Shown here: one piece after another, positions 9,579-18,321 of the stretch
Layout: each line of letters opens with the position of its first letter
How positions within the stretch are numbered: position 1 is the first letter of the stretch
Source: Paenibacillus nanensis
GTDB taxonomy: Bacteria; Bacillota; Bacilli; Paenibacillales; Paenibacillaceae
Direction: 5' to 3'
Assembly: GCF_003583765.1 (NCBI RefSeq)
Contig: NZ_QXQA01000014.1
Location: 62,001 to 126,000, forward strand
Length of the DNA: 64,000 bases
The notes under the pieces: generated by a model
Database searches by the model: none
What the model was told of the DNA's origin: nothing
What the model saw: only the letters and a program-made list of their open reading frames with translations
Translations under genes and position numbers: made by a program

Positions 9579-10189
9579 AGATATTAGACGTACAATTTGT
9601 TATAAGCGCGGTCAGACCGTCGCAATATCCTGAGGACGCCTTGCCAGAGATCGCTCTGGCGGGGCGTTCCAACGTGGGCAAATCATCCTTGATTAATAAG
9701 CTCATTATGCGAAAAAACTTAGCAAGAACCAGCTCGCAGCCCGGTAAAACCCAACAGCTGAACTATTACCGCGTGAATGACATGGTGTACCTCGTCGATT
9801 TTCCCGGTTATGGGTATGCGAAGGTGTCCAAAACGAGACGCGAGCAATTCGGCGAAATGATTGAAACGTATTTGCGGGAACGAGAGCCGCTGAAGCTGCA
9901 GCTGCTCGTAATCGATATCCGCCACGAGCCTTCCAAGGACGACGTTTTGATGTATCATTGGCTGAAGCACTACGAAATTCCGACGTGTATTGTAGCGACA
10001 AAAGCGGATAAGATCCCTAGGTCGAAATGGGAGAAGCATATTAAAATGATTAAAACAACGCTGGAAGCGGATCCCCGCGATCCCGTTGTCCTATTCTCTT
10101 CGGAAACAGGACAAGGCCGTGAGCAGCTTTGGGATATTATTAACGAAGCGATTGCCGCACATCATGCAGAAAGCGCGGGAAGTTCCTGA
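9575..10189 (+). CDS. ysxC: ribosome biogenesis GTP-binding protein YsxC/EngB
   Basis: Essential TrmE-Era-EngA-EngB family GTPase that acts late in 50S subunit assembly. It has 204 residues, the usual size. The G1 motif GRSNVGKSSL lies near residue 30, with G3 in DFPGYGYAKV and G4 as TKAD. It starts inside the lonA stop (ATGA). The lonA-ysxC pairing is the same as in Bacillus. Cytosolic. Confidence 0.96.
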   Translation: MKILDVQFVISAVRPSQYPEDALPEIALAGRSNVGKSSLINKLIMRKNLARTSSQPGKTQQLNYYRVNDMVYLVDFPGYGYAKVSKTRREQFGEMIETYLREREPLKLQLLVIDIRHEPSKDDVLMYHWLKHYEIPTCIVATKADKIPRSKWEKHIKMIKTTLEADPRDPVVLFSSETGQGREQLWDIINEAIAAHHAESAGSS

Positions 10190-10380
10190 ATAAAGCGGAG
10201 AATTGTAGGCAATTGTAGCGGTTCCTTGTGATTTCCACCGTTTTTTCTTGAAATATGCGCAAATTTGAGGGCTGGCGAGCAGGAAACTATTTGGCAGATC
10301 ACGTATAATAAACATAAGCAATGCTGAAAAGGCTGCCACTGGCGAAGCTGGTGGAGTCTCAAAGAATTGAGGAGATTTTT

Positions 10381-10971
10381 ATGGCTAAGCGGCTAGCCAC
10401 AGAGTATGTTAATGCCAAACTGCAATTGAAACACGAAGAGATGTCCCGATTTATAGAGCTTATGGAGGATGGGCAGCTAAGGCTGCAGGTACTGGTGCTC
10501 GATAACGGCAATCAGGAGCTTCTGCTTCGGGATACAGCAGGGAGGGAAGAAGTCAGACTGACCTTCGAGCGTCAAAAAGACTATTATGTATGCGAGCTTT
10601 CTTGCCGTATTGAAGAACCTCGACTTGCTAACGCGCTCCGTAAAGCGGTTTCCGCTTTCCGAGGCAACGCGATCGTTAATCGAATTTACAGCCATTATAC
10701 GATGATCTATCACTATAGGAACGGCAAAGTGCAAAAGATTGTGGAGAGCTCGTCCTCCGGCGAGCGCGTCGTATTCGAGCACAAGGACACGCAGCTGCAG
10801 CTGGAGCGGGTATTCCGCAGCCGGCTGATCGAACGCGAGATCGGACTTGTGCAGGGCGCGGTGAACGAACTGCTGGATCTGCGCAATCAAACGACCGATC
10901 GAGCCGAAATTGCGACAATTGACCTGAAGCTGACGGAGCTGACCCGCAAGCTGTTTGTGCTGGAAGCATAG
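10381..10971 (+). CDS. conserved-looking protein of unknown function
   Basis: I do not recognise this family. ATG 10381 is preferred because GAGGAG sits seven bases upstream; the same frame is open back to 10321. It gives 196 residues, probably cytosolic, with no signal peptide or membrane segment. The first two thirds look alpha/beta and rich in charged residues. The C-terminal 60 residues are strongly helical, with heptad-like Leu spacing, so a coiled coil is plausible. There are two Cys (in YYVCELSCRIEE) and several Tyr and His (YSHYTMIYHYR). Codon use resembles the neighbours, so it is likely a real gene. It stands alone between ysxC and a strong terminator. Confidence 0.75.
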   Translation: MAKRLATEYVNAKLQLKHEEMSRFIELMEDGQLRLQVLVLDNGNQELLLRDTAGREEVRLTFERQKDYYVCELSCRIEEPRLANALRKAVSAFRGNAIVNRIYSHYTMIYHYRNGKVQKIVESSSSGERVVFEHKDTQLQLERVFRSRLIEREIGLVQGAVNELLDLRNQTTDRAEIATIDLKLTELTRKLFVLEA

Positions 10972-11314
10972 GAACGAATTGAAACAACTTTTTTAGTGGA
11001 GAAGCCGCTTATCGGCTTCTCTTTTTTATTGAAATGTAGCGGTAGCGGGACAAGTACGGCGCTCATACATTGTTACGTAAAAATCATGGCCGAACTCAAA
11101 AGCCAATTAGCAAAAAAAACTATTGCATTTATCCCGGATAGATGTTATTTTTATTTTCGTTGAAAACAATGACGTACAAGAAAAATTAGGAACCAGGATT
11201 CACTCAGGACATGGTTATGTTGCGAGAGATTAATCCCTCGGGAAGTGAATGACGTAGGTCCTAGCGGATGAAATTTTTTAAACATTTTATTCCTAGGAAG
11301 GGGGAACCGAAAGG
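10972..11314. other. gap before speD: terminator plus unexplained leader
   Basis: Past the terminator at 10999-11027 the stretch is AT-rich and has no coding potential I can support. At 11223-11240 there is a near-perfect 18-base inverted repeat (CGAGAGAT / ATCCCTCG, one G-U pair around TA). TCCTAG near 11257 recurs as TCCTAGGA near 11291, followed by the speD ribosome site. It could be a structured 5' leader or an operator of speD. I cannot assign it to a known riboswitch. Confidence 0.35.
10999..11027 (+). terminator. Rho-independent terminator
   Basis: Perfect 9-bp stem GAGAAGCCG/CGGCTTCTC with a five-base loop and six T. It ends the transcript of the gene at 10381. Confidence 0.85.
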
Positions 11315-11713
11315 ATGGAATATTCAACTTTCGGAAGACACGTTGCTGTTGATGCTTGGGGTGTAGATTTTGATCTGCTGAACAGCGCTGAATTTTTGCA
11401 ATCTCACATGGTAGAGGCTGCAGAAGCATGCGGCGCAACGGTTTTGTCGGTACAATCCAAACAATTTGAGCCTCAAGGCGCAACAGTGCTCGTGCTGCTG
11501 TCGGAGAGCCATCTCTCGATTCATACGTATCCTGAGAGAGGTTTTGCCGCGCTTGACTGCTACACCTGCGGTGAAACTGTTGATCCTCAGCTCGCGATCG
11601 ATTACATGCTGGCAGTGCTGAAACCGAAGACTGCACATGCGAAGAAGCTTGTTCGCGGCATGGGCGAGCTGCAAGTAGAAGAGCCAAAAATGAAACAAAT
11701 CGAGCTGGTCTAA
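11315..11713 (+). CDS. speD: S-adenosylmethionine decarboxylase proenzyme
   Basis: Makes decarboxylated SAM, the aminopropyl donor for spermidine. It is the short class 1b form, 132 residues. The proenzyme cuts itself between Glu64 and Ser65 (LSESHLSIH) so that Ser65 becomes the pyruvoyl cofactor. His70 and Cys85 (CYTCGE) take the places of the processing and catalytic residues known from the Thermotoga enzyme (Ser63, His68, Cys83). A run of G then AAAGG precedes the ATG. It is monocistronic, with terminators on both sides; no spermidine synthase gene is nearby. Confidence 0.96.
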   Translation: MEYSTFGRHVAVDAWGVDFDLLNSAEFLQSHMVEAAEACGATVLSVQSKQFEPQGATVLVLLSESHLSIHTYPERGFAALDCYTCGETVDPQLAIDYMLAVLKPKTAHAKKLVRGMGELQVEEPKMKQIELV

Positions 11714-11737
11714 CCCGCTCAATGATGAACGATATGG

Positions 11738-11770
11738 AAATAACCATGGAGCCTATCCATGGTTATTTCT
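11738..11770 (+). terminator. Rho-independent terminator after speD
   Basis: Perfect 13-bp stem AAATAACCATGGA/TCCATGGTTATTT with a five-base loop and a short T-rich tail. Its symmetry could let it work in both directions. Confidence 0.75.
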
Positions 11771-11910
11771 TTGTAGAAACAGGGAATAATGATGAAAGTA
11801 TTTTCAAACATTATTCAAAAATGAACCCTTTATGAATGTCGAACTATGCTATAATAATCGATAACAACAAGGGAAATGGACTAGCAGAAGAGGAAGGCAG
11901 GTGATCGCGC

Positions 11911-13293
11911 ATGCACATTATCGCAGTAGGTCTTAATTATAAGACGGCTCCAGTTGAAGTGAGAGAGAAGTTTACGTTCGCCGAACGTGATTTGCCGGCG
12001 GCTCTGCATGGTCTCATGGAAACGAAGAGCATTATGGAATGTGTCATCGTGGCGACTTGCAATCGTACGGAATTATATGCTGTCGTGGATCGGCATCATC
12101 TATGCGGCCATTATATCCGCAGCTTTATGGAGAAATGGTTCAATATGCCGCGCGAACAGTTTACGAATCATTTATATATGTACGAGGACGAGAAAGCGAT
12201 TCAGCATTTGTTGCGGGTGACCAGCGGACTTGATTCGATGGTTATCGGCGAGACGCAAATTTTGGGCCAGGTAAAAAGCGCGTTCCTGCTGGCTCAAAGC
12301 GAAAAAACGACGGGTACCGTATTTAACATGCTGTTCAAGCAAGCGGTAACGATGGCGAAACGGGCGCATTCCGAGACGATGATCGGCGAAACCGCCGTAT
12401 CCGTCAGCTATGCTGCAGTCGAGCTTGGCAAACAAATCTTCGGCCATTTTAATAAAAAAACGGTCATGGTCATTGGCGCAGGCGAAACCGGGGAATTGAC
12501 GGCCAAGCACTTGTACGCCAACGGCGCGGAGCGCGTTCTTGTCGTCAACCGCACGTTTGAACGGGCTGCCCAGCTGGCCGACAAGTTTAACGGCATTCCG
12601 TGTTCGATGGATGAGGCGGTCAAGAAGCTGCCGGAGACGGATATTATCATTAGCTCGACCGGCTCGGAGAACTACGTGCTGACCCGGGATCAGGTGAAGG
12701 ATGCGATGAAGAAGCGCAAGTCGAAGCCGCTCTTTATGATTGATATTGCGGTGCCTCGAGATTTGGATCCCGCGATCGCCTCGGTCGATAATGTGTTTCT
12801 GTACGACATCGACGATCTGGAGGGCATCGTGCAGAGCAACCTGGAGCAGCGGCGTCAGGAAGCGGCCAAGATCGAAGTGATGATCGAGGAAGAGCTGAAG
12901 CTATTCGACCAGTGGTACAAGACGCTGGGCGTCGTGCCTCTGATTCGCGCGCTGCAGACGAAAGCGTCCAATATCCATGAAGAGACGATGGCCAGCCTGA
13001 CGAACAAGCTGCCGGATTTGAACGAGCATCAGCTGAAGGTCATTCGGAAGCTGACCAAAAGCATCGTCAATCAGATGATGCAGGATCCGATTCTAGGGAT
13101 TAAAGAGATGGCGGGCGAGAAGAGGCCGGAGGAAGCGATGGATATGTTCGTGAAGCTGTTCGCGCTTGAGGAGCAGCTGGCGGAGTCGAAGAAGAAGGAA
13201 GAGCTTGCGGCCGTTACAGAAGCTCCGTCGGCGCCTAAGCATTCCGAACTGCTGCATCCCGGCGCTGCAGCGCCCGCATTCTCACGTCCTTAA
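11911..13293 (+). CDS. hemA: glutamyl-tRNA reductase
   Basis: First committed step of C5-pathway heme synthesis: NADPH-dependent reduction of glutamyl-tRNA to glutamate-1-semialdehyde. It has 460 residues. The N-terminal catalytic domain carries the nucleophile Cys50 in ATCNRTE. Next come the NADPH-binding domain (VMVIGAGETGELTAKHL) and a helical dimerisation domain. The last 30 residues are Ala/Pro-rich and poorly conserved. An AGGTGAT site precedes the ATG. It is the first gene of a tightly packed operon reaching at least to hemL. A TATAAT at 11850-11855 could be its -10 box, but no good -35 accompanies it. Confidence 0.97.
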   Translation: MHIIAVGLNYKTAPVEVREKFTFAERDLPAALHGLMETKSIMECVIVATCNRTELYAVVDRHHLCGHYIRSFMEKWFNMPREQFTNHLYMYEDEKAIQHLLRVTSGLDSMVIGETQILGQVKSAFLLAQSEKTTGTVFNMLFKQAVTMAKRAHSETMIGETAVSVSYAAVELGKQIFGHFNKKTVMVIGAGETGELTAKHLYANGAERVLVVNRTFERAAQLADKFNGIPCSMDEAVKKLPETDIIISSTGSENYVLTRDQVKDAMKKRKSKPLFMIDIAVPRDLDPAIASVDNVFLYDIDDLEGIVQSNLEQRRQEAAKIEVMIEEELKLFDQWYKTLGVVPLIRALQTKASNIHEETMASLTNKLPDLNEHQLKVIRKLTKSIVNQMMQDPILGIKEMAGEKRPEEAMDMFVKLFALEEQLAESKKKEELAAVTEAPSAPKHSELLHPGAAAPAFSRP

Positions 13294-13304
13294 TTGGAGG
13301 AGCT

Positions 13305-14117
13305 ATGGGATACGCGAGTTGGCTATACGATGCGATAATCTATATATACGCCCTGAGCCTTCTGTTTTATTTCTCCGACTTTATGAACGCAAGCCGGAGA
13401 GCGAAACGGATTGGAGCAGGGCTCCTTATTTTTGTGTGGGTGCTGCAGACTGTTTTCCTGGTGACGAAGCTCTACGCGAACATAGGGCTTCCTATCTTAA
13501 GCACGTTTGTCTATTGGCTTGCCTTTTCATGGCTCCTTGTGACCGTATCGCTCGTCATCAGCCGGTTTTTCAAAATCGACTATGTCGTTTTTTTCGTCAA
13601 TGTGATCAGTTTCGCCGCACTGGCGCTTAACTTCTACAGCGGAACGGACAACGGGGAGCAGTATGCGGTAGGGCAGACGACGAGAGAGCTTTTATATGTA
13701 CATATTAGTTTGGTGTTATGCGCGTATGCCGCGCTTACGATTGGCGCATTGCTTGCAGGCATGTACTTATTCCTCCATAATCGACTTAAAAGCAAGCGTT
13801 GGTCGCAGTCAATCCGGCGGTATCCCAGTCTCGACACGATTGAACGATACGCCGATCGGGCTGTCATTATCGGGGTTCCGCTGCTGGCGATGTCGCTGGC
13901 TGTGGCAGCCACTTCGCTTGTTGTCGAGGGAAGATTGGTTCTGTTGCTGGATTGGAAGGTACTGACGTCGTTTGCGTCGCTGATCGCTTACATCGCTTAT
14001 ATCTATCAAAGAGCGGTTAACAATCGGCCAGGACAGCAGCTTGCCAAGCTGTATATTTTTGCTTTCGGCATGTTGATTCTTAATCTGCTTACGAGTTCGT
14101 TCTCCTCGTTTCATTAG
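13305..14117 (+). CDS. hemX: HemX-like integral membrane protein (CcsA/CcmC family)
   Basis: A 270-residue polytopic membrane protein of the cytochrome c assembly (CcsA) type. About eight hydrophobic segments are visible, starting with SWLYDAIIYIYALSLLFYF and ending in YIFAFGMLILNLL. In B. subtilis the equivalent HemX lies in the same position and lowers HemA levels; whether it does so here is inference. GGAGG precedes the ATG, and the gene starts 11 bases after hemA. I do not see the WWD heme-handling motif of true CcsA proteins. Confidence 0.88.
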   Translation: MGYASWLYDAIIYIYALSLLFYFSDFMNASRRAKRIGAGLLIFVWVLQTVFLVTKLYANIGLPILSTFVYWLAFSWLLVTVSLVISRFFKIDYVVFFVNVISFAALALNFYSGTDNGEQYAVGQTTRELLYVHISLVLCAYAALTIGALLAGMYLFLHNRLKSKRWSQSIRRYPSLDTIERYADRAVIIGVPLLAMSLAVAATSLVVEGRLVLLLDWKVLTSFASLIAYIAYIYQRAVNNRPGQQLAKLYIFAFGMLILNLLTSSFSSFH

Positions 14118-14143
14118 CGGCGCAGGGAAGGATAGAGGCGAAG

Positions 14144-14824
14144 ATGGAAAAAAACGCGTCAAACGGTTATTATCCGGTTGCGCTTAAGATGGCCGGCAAG
14201 CGGTGTCTTGTGGCTGGCGGCGGGAAGGTTGCCGAGCGTAAGCTGATGGGGCTGCTCGAAGCCGGCGCCGACCGGGTTGTGCTTATAAGTCCTGCCGTGA
14301 CGGAAGCGATCCAGAAGCTGTCGGACATTGGCGCCATCGAGTGGCTTCCTAGAGCCTGTTCGGTTAAATCCGATTTGTCCGGCGCATGGCTTGTCATTGC
14401 GGCAACGAATGATCGAGAGCTAAATGCGGCGATAGCTGAAGAGGCCGAGAGGCTAGGGATTCTTTCTAATATCGCGGATGATTACGAACGTGGGAGTTTT
14501 ATTACTCCTTCCGTCATTCGGAAGGGCCGGCTGCTGATTTCCGTCACGGCTACCGGAGCTAGCCCGGTATTTGCAAAAGCCGTGAGCCGTGAGCTTGAGA
14601 GCCGGTATGGGCAGCGTTATGCGGATGCGCTTGAGCGGCTCAACGAGCTGCGCAGGCTGGCTCAAGAAAAAATAGAGGACCGCATGTTGAAAGAGAAGGT
14701 GCTGCGGCTTGCAGCGGACGAGTGTCTTACGATGAAGCATAGTATGGGGCATGCAGAAGATTGGCTCCATCGCTTAATAGATCGCACTAAAGGGGGGCTT
14801 CAAGATGAGCAGCAACAACAATAG
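14144..14824 (+). CDS. precorrin-2 dehydrogenase (siroheme branch, SirC/YlnF-like)
   Basis: NAD-dependent oxidation of precorrin-2 to sirohydrochlorin; some family members also chelate iron. It has 226 residues. The N-terminal Rossmann domain carries the CysG-type motif VAGGGKVAERK near residue 24. It is followed by the dimerisation/chelatase-like helical part. Together with the methyltransferase half of the gene at 15771 it would turn uroporphyrinogen III into sirohydrochlorin inside the heme operon. Its last 20 bases overlap hemC. Confidence 0.9.
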   Translation: MEKNASNGYYPVALKMAGKRCLVAGGGKVAERKLMGLLEAGADRVVLISPAVTEAIQKLSDIGAIEWLPRACSVKSDLSGAWLVIAATNDRELNAAIAEEAERLGILSNIADDYERGSFITPSVIRKGRLLISVTATGASPVFAKAVSRELESRYGQRYADALERLNELRRLAQEKIEDRMLKEKVLRLAADECLTMKHSMGHAEDWLHRLIDRTKGGLQDEQQQQ

Positions 14825-15767
14825 GCAGCGCGTAATCGTTGTCGGTACACGTCAAAGCGCGCTGGCGCTGACGCAGACGGGCCAAGTGATCGACGAGCTG
14901 AAACGAATCAGCGAGCGTCAAGGTTGGAATTATACGTTTGAGATACGTAAGATCGTCACGAAAGGCGACCGTATTCTTGATGTTACCCTTTCGAAAGTGG
15001 GGGGCAAAGGCTTATTTGTGAAGGAAATCGAGCAGGCGCTGCTGGATGGCGAAATCGATCTGGCTGTCCATAGCATGAAGGATATGCCCTATGAATTGCC
15101 GGAAGGGCTGATGAACGGCGCGACGCCGAAGCGGGTCAACCCGCTGGACTGCCTGGTTACGCGCGATGGCGGCGGATTGGACAAGCTCCCGAAAGGCGCG
15201 CGGGTCGGGACGAGCAGCCTGCGCCGCTCCTGCCAGCTGAAAAACGCAAGACCCGATTTGAAGCTGGAGTCCATTCGCGGCAATATCGATTCGCGTATCC
15301 GCAAACTCGAGACGGAAGGCTTTGACGCCGTTGTGCTTGCGGCCGCTGGCCTGACCCGAATGGGATGGGAGGACCGCATTTCCGCCCTTATTCCGGAGGA
15401 TGTCTGCATCCCGGCCGTTGGGCAAGGGTCGCTTGGCATCGAATGCCGAGAGAATGACGAGGAAGTTAGAGAATTGCTGCAATTGTTGAATGATAAGGAA
15501 ACCGAGCTTGCGGTGCGCGCGGAACGAAGCTTTCTTGGTACGCTTCAAGGGGGCTGCCAGGTTCCGATCGGCGCTTACGCCACGATCGTGTCTCAAGGCG
15601 AAGAAGGCGCGCTGCTCGAGCTGACGGGGATGGTCGGCTCGCCAGACGGCGAAACGTTATTGAAGGAAAGGAAACAAGGAAAGGATCCTGAATCGTTGGG
15701 AAGAGCTGTAGCCGAAGCGTTAATCGCTAGCGGCGCGGACCGCATCCTAGCGGAGATCGGAGGCTGA
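14805..15767 (+). CDS. hemC: porphobilinogen deaminase (hydroxymethylbilane synthase)
   Basis: Joins four porphobilinogens into hydroxymethylbilane. It has 320 residues. It shows the VGTRQSALALTQTGQ opening, the SMKDMP motif and the C-terminal domain with Cys251 (QGGCQVPIGAY), which carries the dipyrromethane cofactor. A strong AAAGGGGGG site lies within the end of the previous gene, and the two frames overlap by 20 bases. The next gene begins three bases after the stop. Confidence 0.97.
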   Translation: MSSNNNRQRVIVVGTRQSALALTQTGQVIDELKRISERQGWNYTFEIRKIVTKGDRILDVTLSKVGGKGLFVKEIEQALLDGEIDLAVHSMKDMPYELPEGLMNGATPKRVNPLDCLVTRDGGGLDKLPKGARVGTSSLRRSCQLKNARPDLKLESIRGNIDSRIRKLETEGFDAVVLAAAGLTRMGWEDRISALIPEDVCIPAVGQGSLGIECRENDEEVRELLQLLNDKETELAVRAERSFLGTLQGGCQVPIGAYATIVSQGEEGALLELTGMVGSPDGETLLKERKQGKDPESLGRAVAEALIASGADRILAEIGG

Positions 15768-15770
15768 CCG

Positions 15771-17324
15771 ATGAACAAGGGGAAGGTTTATTTGGTTGGC
15801 GCAGGACCCGGCGATCCGAAGCTGATGACGCTGCGGGGACTGGAATGCCTGAAGGCTGCGGACGTCGTCGTCTATGACCGGCTCGCCAGTCCGAGACTGC
15901 TTCGGCATGTCAAACAGGGCGCCGAGCTGGTCTACGTCGGGAAGCTGCCGGACCGGCACACGATGAAGCAGGAGGAAATTAATCAGCTGCTTGTCGATCT
16001 GGCTCTCGCCGGCAAAACCGTTACGCGGCTGAAGGGCGGCGATCCGACGATCTTCGGCCGCGTCGGCGAAGAAGCGGAGCTTCTGTACGATAACGGGATC
16101 GAGTTCGAGATAGTGCCGGGGATTACATCGGCGATCGCGGTTCCGGCTTATGCCGGTATTCCGGTAACGCACCGCGATCTGGCTTCTTCTTTATCCATCA
16201 TAACCGGACATGAAAGCCCGGATAAGCTCGACCGCTCGATCCATTGGGATAAAGTAACCAATGCGACGGGTACGCTGCTGTTCCTTATGGGCGTAGCCAA
16301 AATCGGTTATATTGCGGATCAGCTGATCAAGCATGGCAAGCCGCCGGAGACGCCGGTCGCTCTTGTGCGCTGGGGAACGAGAGTGGAGCAGGAAACCGTC
16401 GTCGGCACGCTGGCGACGATCGAACAAATTGTGAGAGAGGCGAACTTCCAGCCGCCGGCTGTTATCGTGGTCGGAGAGGTTGTGCTGCAGCGGGAGAAGC
16501 TTCGTTGGTACGAGAACAAGCCGCTGTTCGGGATGCGCATCCTGGTGACGCGCGCCAGGGCGCAGGCCAGCGAGCTTGCCGACAGCATTGAAGCGCTGGG
16601 CGGAGAGCCTTGCGAGTTCCCTGTCATTGACATCCGGGAGCCATCGGATGCGGATGCGGTGGAGAAGATCCGTCTGCGCTTGGAGGAGGCGGAGAGCTAT
16701 CAATGGCTCATGTTTACAAGCGTGAACGGAGTCGAATATTTTTTCCGTTTTCTGCGAAAGTTCGGGATTGATATAAGAAGGTTTCATGCGGCGCGCATCG
16801 CGGCTGTCGGCCCCAAAACGGCGGAGGCGCTTATCGCCAAAGGGTTAATCGTAGAGGAGCTTCCGGTCAAATTCCACGCGGAATCGTTGCTGGAGAAGCT
16901 TGAGGGCATGGTGGAGCCGGGGACGCGCGCTTTGCTGCCGAGGGGAGATTTGGCGCGCGAGGTGCTGCCGAAGGAGCTGGCGGCCAAAGGCGTTGAGGCG
17001 GTTGAAATTGATGTTTATGAGACGGTTCTTGCGGAAACGCAGGACGACCTTGCGCTTGCGTATATCCGCGAAGGCGGCATTCATATGGTGACGTTCACGA
17101 GCTCCTCAACGGTCACGAATTTGCTGGAATTAATGCGCCGTAAAGGCGCTGCGGATCCGGTGAAGCTGCTTGAAGGCATTCCGATTGCCAGCATCGGCCC
17201 GATTACAACAAAAACGATTGTCGATGCAGGTCTTGAGGTAACGGTTGAAGCGGAAGCTTCCACCTTGGATAGCTTAATCGACGCGATCATGAAGTATAAC
17301 CTAGAGAGGAGATTGAAATCATGA
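15771..17324 (+). CDS. fused uroporphyrinogen-III C-methyltransferase / uroporphyrinogen-III synthase
   Basis: A 517-residue bifunctional protein. Residues 1-250 are the SAM-dependent methyltransferase (CobA/SUMT), with VYLVGAGPGDPKLMTLRG at the N-terminus and KGGDPTIFGRVGEEA. Residues 255-517 are uroporphyrinogen-III synthase (HemD), starting at RILVTRARAQASELAD. The HemD half cyclises hydroxymethylbilane. The CobA half then makes precorrin-2, so the branch to siroheme starts on the same polypeptide. The stop overlaps the hemB start by four bases (ATGA). The fusion is known in various Firmicutes, but B. subtilis keeps the two activities separate. Confidence 0.95.
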   Translation: MNKGKVYLVGAGPGDPKLMTLRGLECLKAADVVVYDRLASPRLLRHVKQGAELVYVGKLPDRHTMKQEEINQLLVDLALAGKTVTRLKGGDPTIFGRVGEEAELLYDNGIEFEIVPGITSAIAVPAYAGIPVTHRDLASSLSIITGHESPDKLDRSIHWDKVTNATGTLLFLMGVAKIGYIADQLIKHGKPPETPVALVRWGTRVEQETVVGTLATIEQIVREANFQPPAVIVVGEVVLQREKLRWYENKPLFGMRILVTRARAQASELADSIEALGGEPCEFPVIDIREPSDADAVEKIRLRLEEAESYQWLMFTSVNGVEYFFRFLRKFGIDIRRFHAARIAAVGPKTAEALIAKGLIVEELPVKFHAESLLEKLEGMVEPGTRALLPRGDLAREVLPKELAAKGVEAVEIDVYETVLAETQDDLALAYIREGGIHMVTFTSSSTVTNLLELMRRKGAADPVKLLEGIPIASIGPITTKTIVDAGLEVTVEAEASTLDSLIDAIMKYNLERRLKS

Positions 17325-18316
17325 GTTACCCCATTGTCAGACATCGCCGGCTGCGCAGAACGGCTGGCCTTCGGAGCTTGGTGCGGGAGACCGCGCTTAG
17401 CGTGGATGATTTGATCTATCCGATTTTTGTGACCCACGGTGAAAAGGTGAAGGAAGAGATTCCTTCGATGCCGGGCGTATACCATCTTTCGATGGATTTG
17501 CTGGAGGCGGAAATTCGAGAGGTTGTCGGACTAGGCATCAAATCGATTCTGCTGTTCGGCGTACCGAGCCATAAGGATGCGGAAGGCTCTTCGGCTTATG
17601 ACCCGAACGGCATCGTGCAGGAAGCGACGCGCAAGGTAAAAAGCTGGGCTCCAGAGCTTGTTGTGGTTGCGGATACCTGCTTGTGCCAATTTACAGATCA
17701 CGGGCATTGCGGCGTTGTGCACCAGGATAAAGCGACGGGCGTTGCGGTCGTGGACAACGACAAATCGCTGGAGCTTCTGGTGCGCACTGCAATTTCGCAA
17801 GCGGAAGCAGGGGCAGATGTCATCGCGCCGTCCAATATGATGGACGGATTCGTGCACGCGATTCGGTCCGGTCTGGACGAAGCCGGCTACAGCGACATCG
17901 CGATCATGTCATATTCCGTTAAATACGCGTCCGCATTCTACGGCCCGTTCCGCGATGCGGCGCATTCCGCTCCGCAGTTCGGCGACCGTAAGACTTACCA
18001 AATGGATCCCGCCAATGCGAGAGAAGCGCTCCGCGAGGCGGAGTCCGACGTAACGGAAGGCGCGGATATGCTGATGGTGAAGCCTGCGCTGGCTTACCTT
18101 GACATCGTGAAGACGCTCAAGGAGCAATTCGATCTGCCGGTTGTCGCGTATAATGTGAGCGCCGAATATTCCATGGTGAAAGCGGCGGCCGCTAACGGCT
18201 GGATCGACGAACGCTCCATCGTAACGGAGACGCTGCTCAGCATGAAGCGCGCGGGCGCGGACATTATCATTACGTATCACGCCAAAGATTTGGCCAAGTG
18301 GCTGAAGGGAGAATAA
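17321..18316 (+). CDS. hemB: delta-aminolevulinic acid dehydratase (porphobilinogen synthase)
   Basis: Condenses two 5-aminolevulinates into porphobilinogen. It has 331 residues. The metal-site cysteines lie in VVADTCLCQFTDHGHCG, the zinc-dependent pattern. The active-site lysines are in SVKYASAFYGPFR and at Lys254 (MLMVKPALAYL). The start overlaps the preceding stop, with AGAGGAG upstream. hemL begins five bases after the stop. Confidence 0.97.
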   Translation: MSYPIVRHRRLRRTAGLRSLVRETALSVDDLIYPIFVTHGEKVKEEIPSMPGVYHLSMDLLEAEIREVVGLGIKSILLFGVPSHKDAEGSSAYDPNGIVQEATRKVKSWAPELVVVADTCLCQFTDHGHCGVVHQDKATGVAVVDNDKSLELLVRTAISQAEAGADVIAPSNMMDGFVHAIRSGLDEAGYSDIAIMSYSVKYASAFYGPFRDAAHSAPQFGDRKTYQMDPANAREALREAESDVTEGADMLMVKPALAYLDIVKTLKEQFDLPVVAYNVSAEYSMVKAAAANGWIDERSIVTETLLSMKRAGADIIITYHAKDLAKWLKGE

Positions 18317-18321
18317 ACGTA

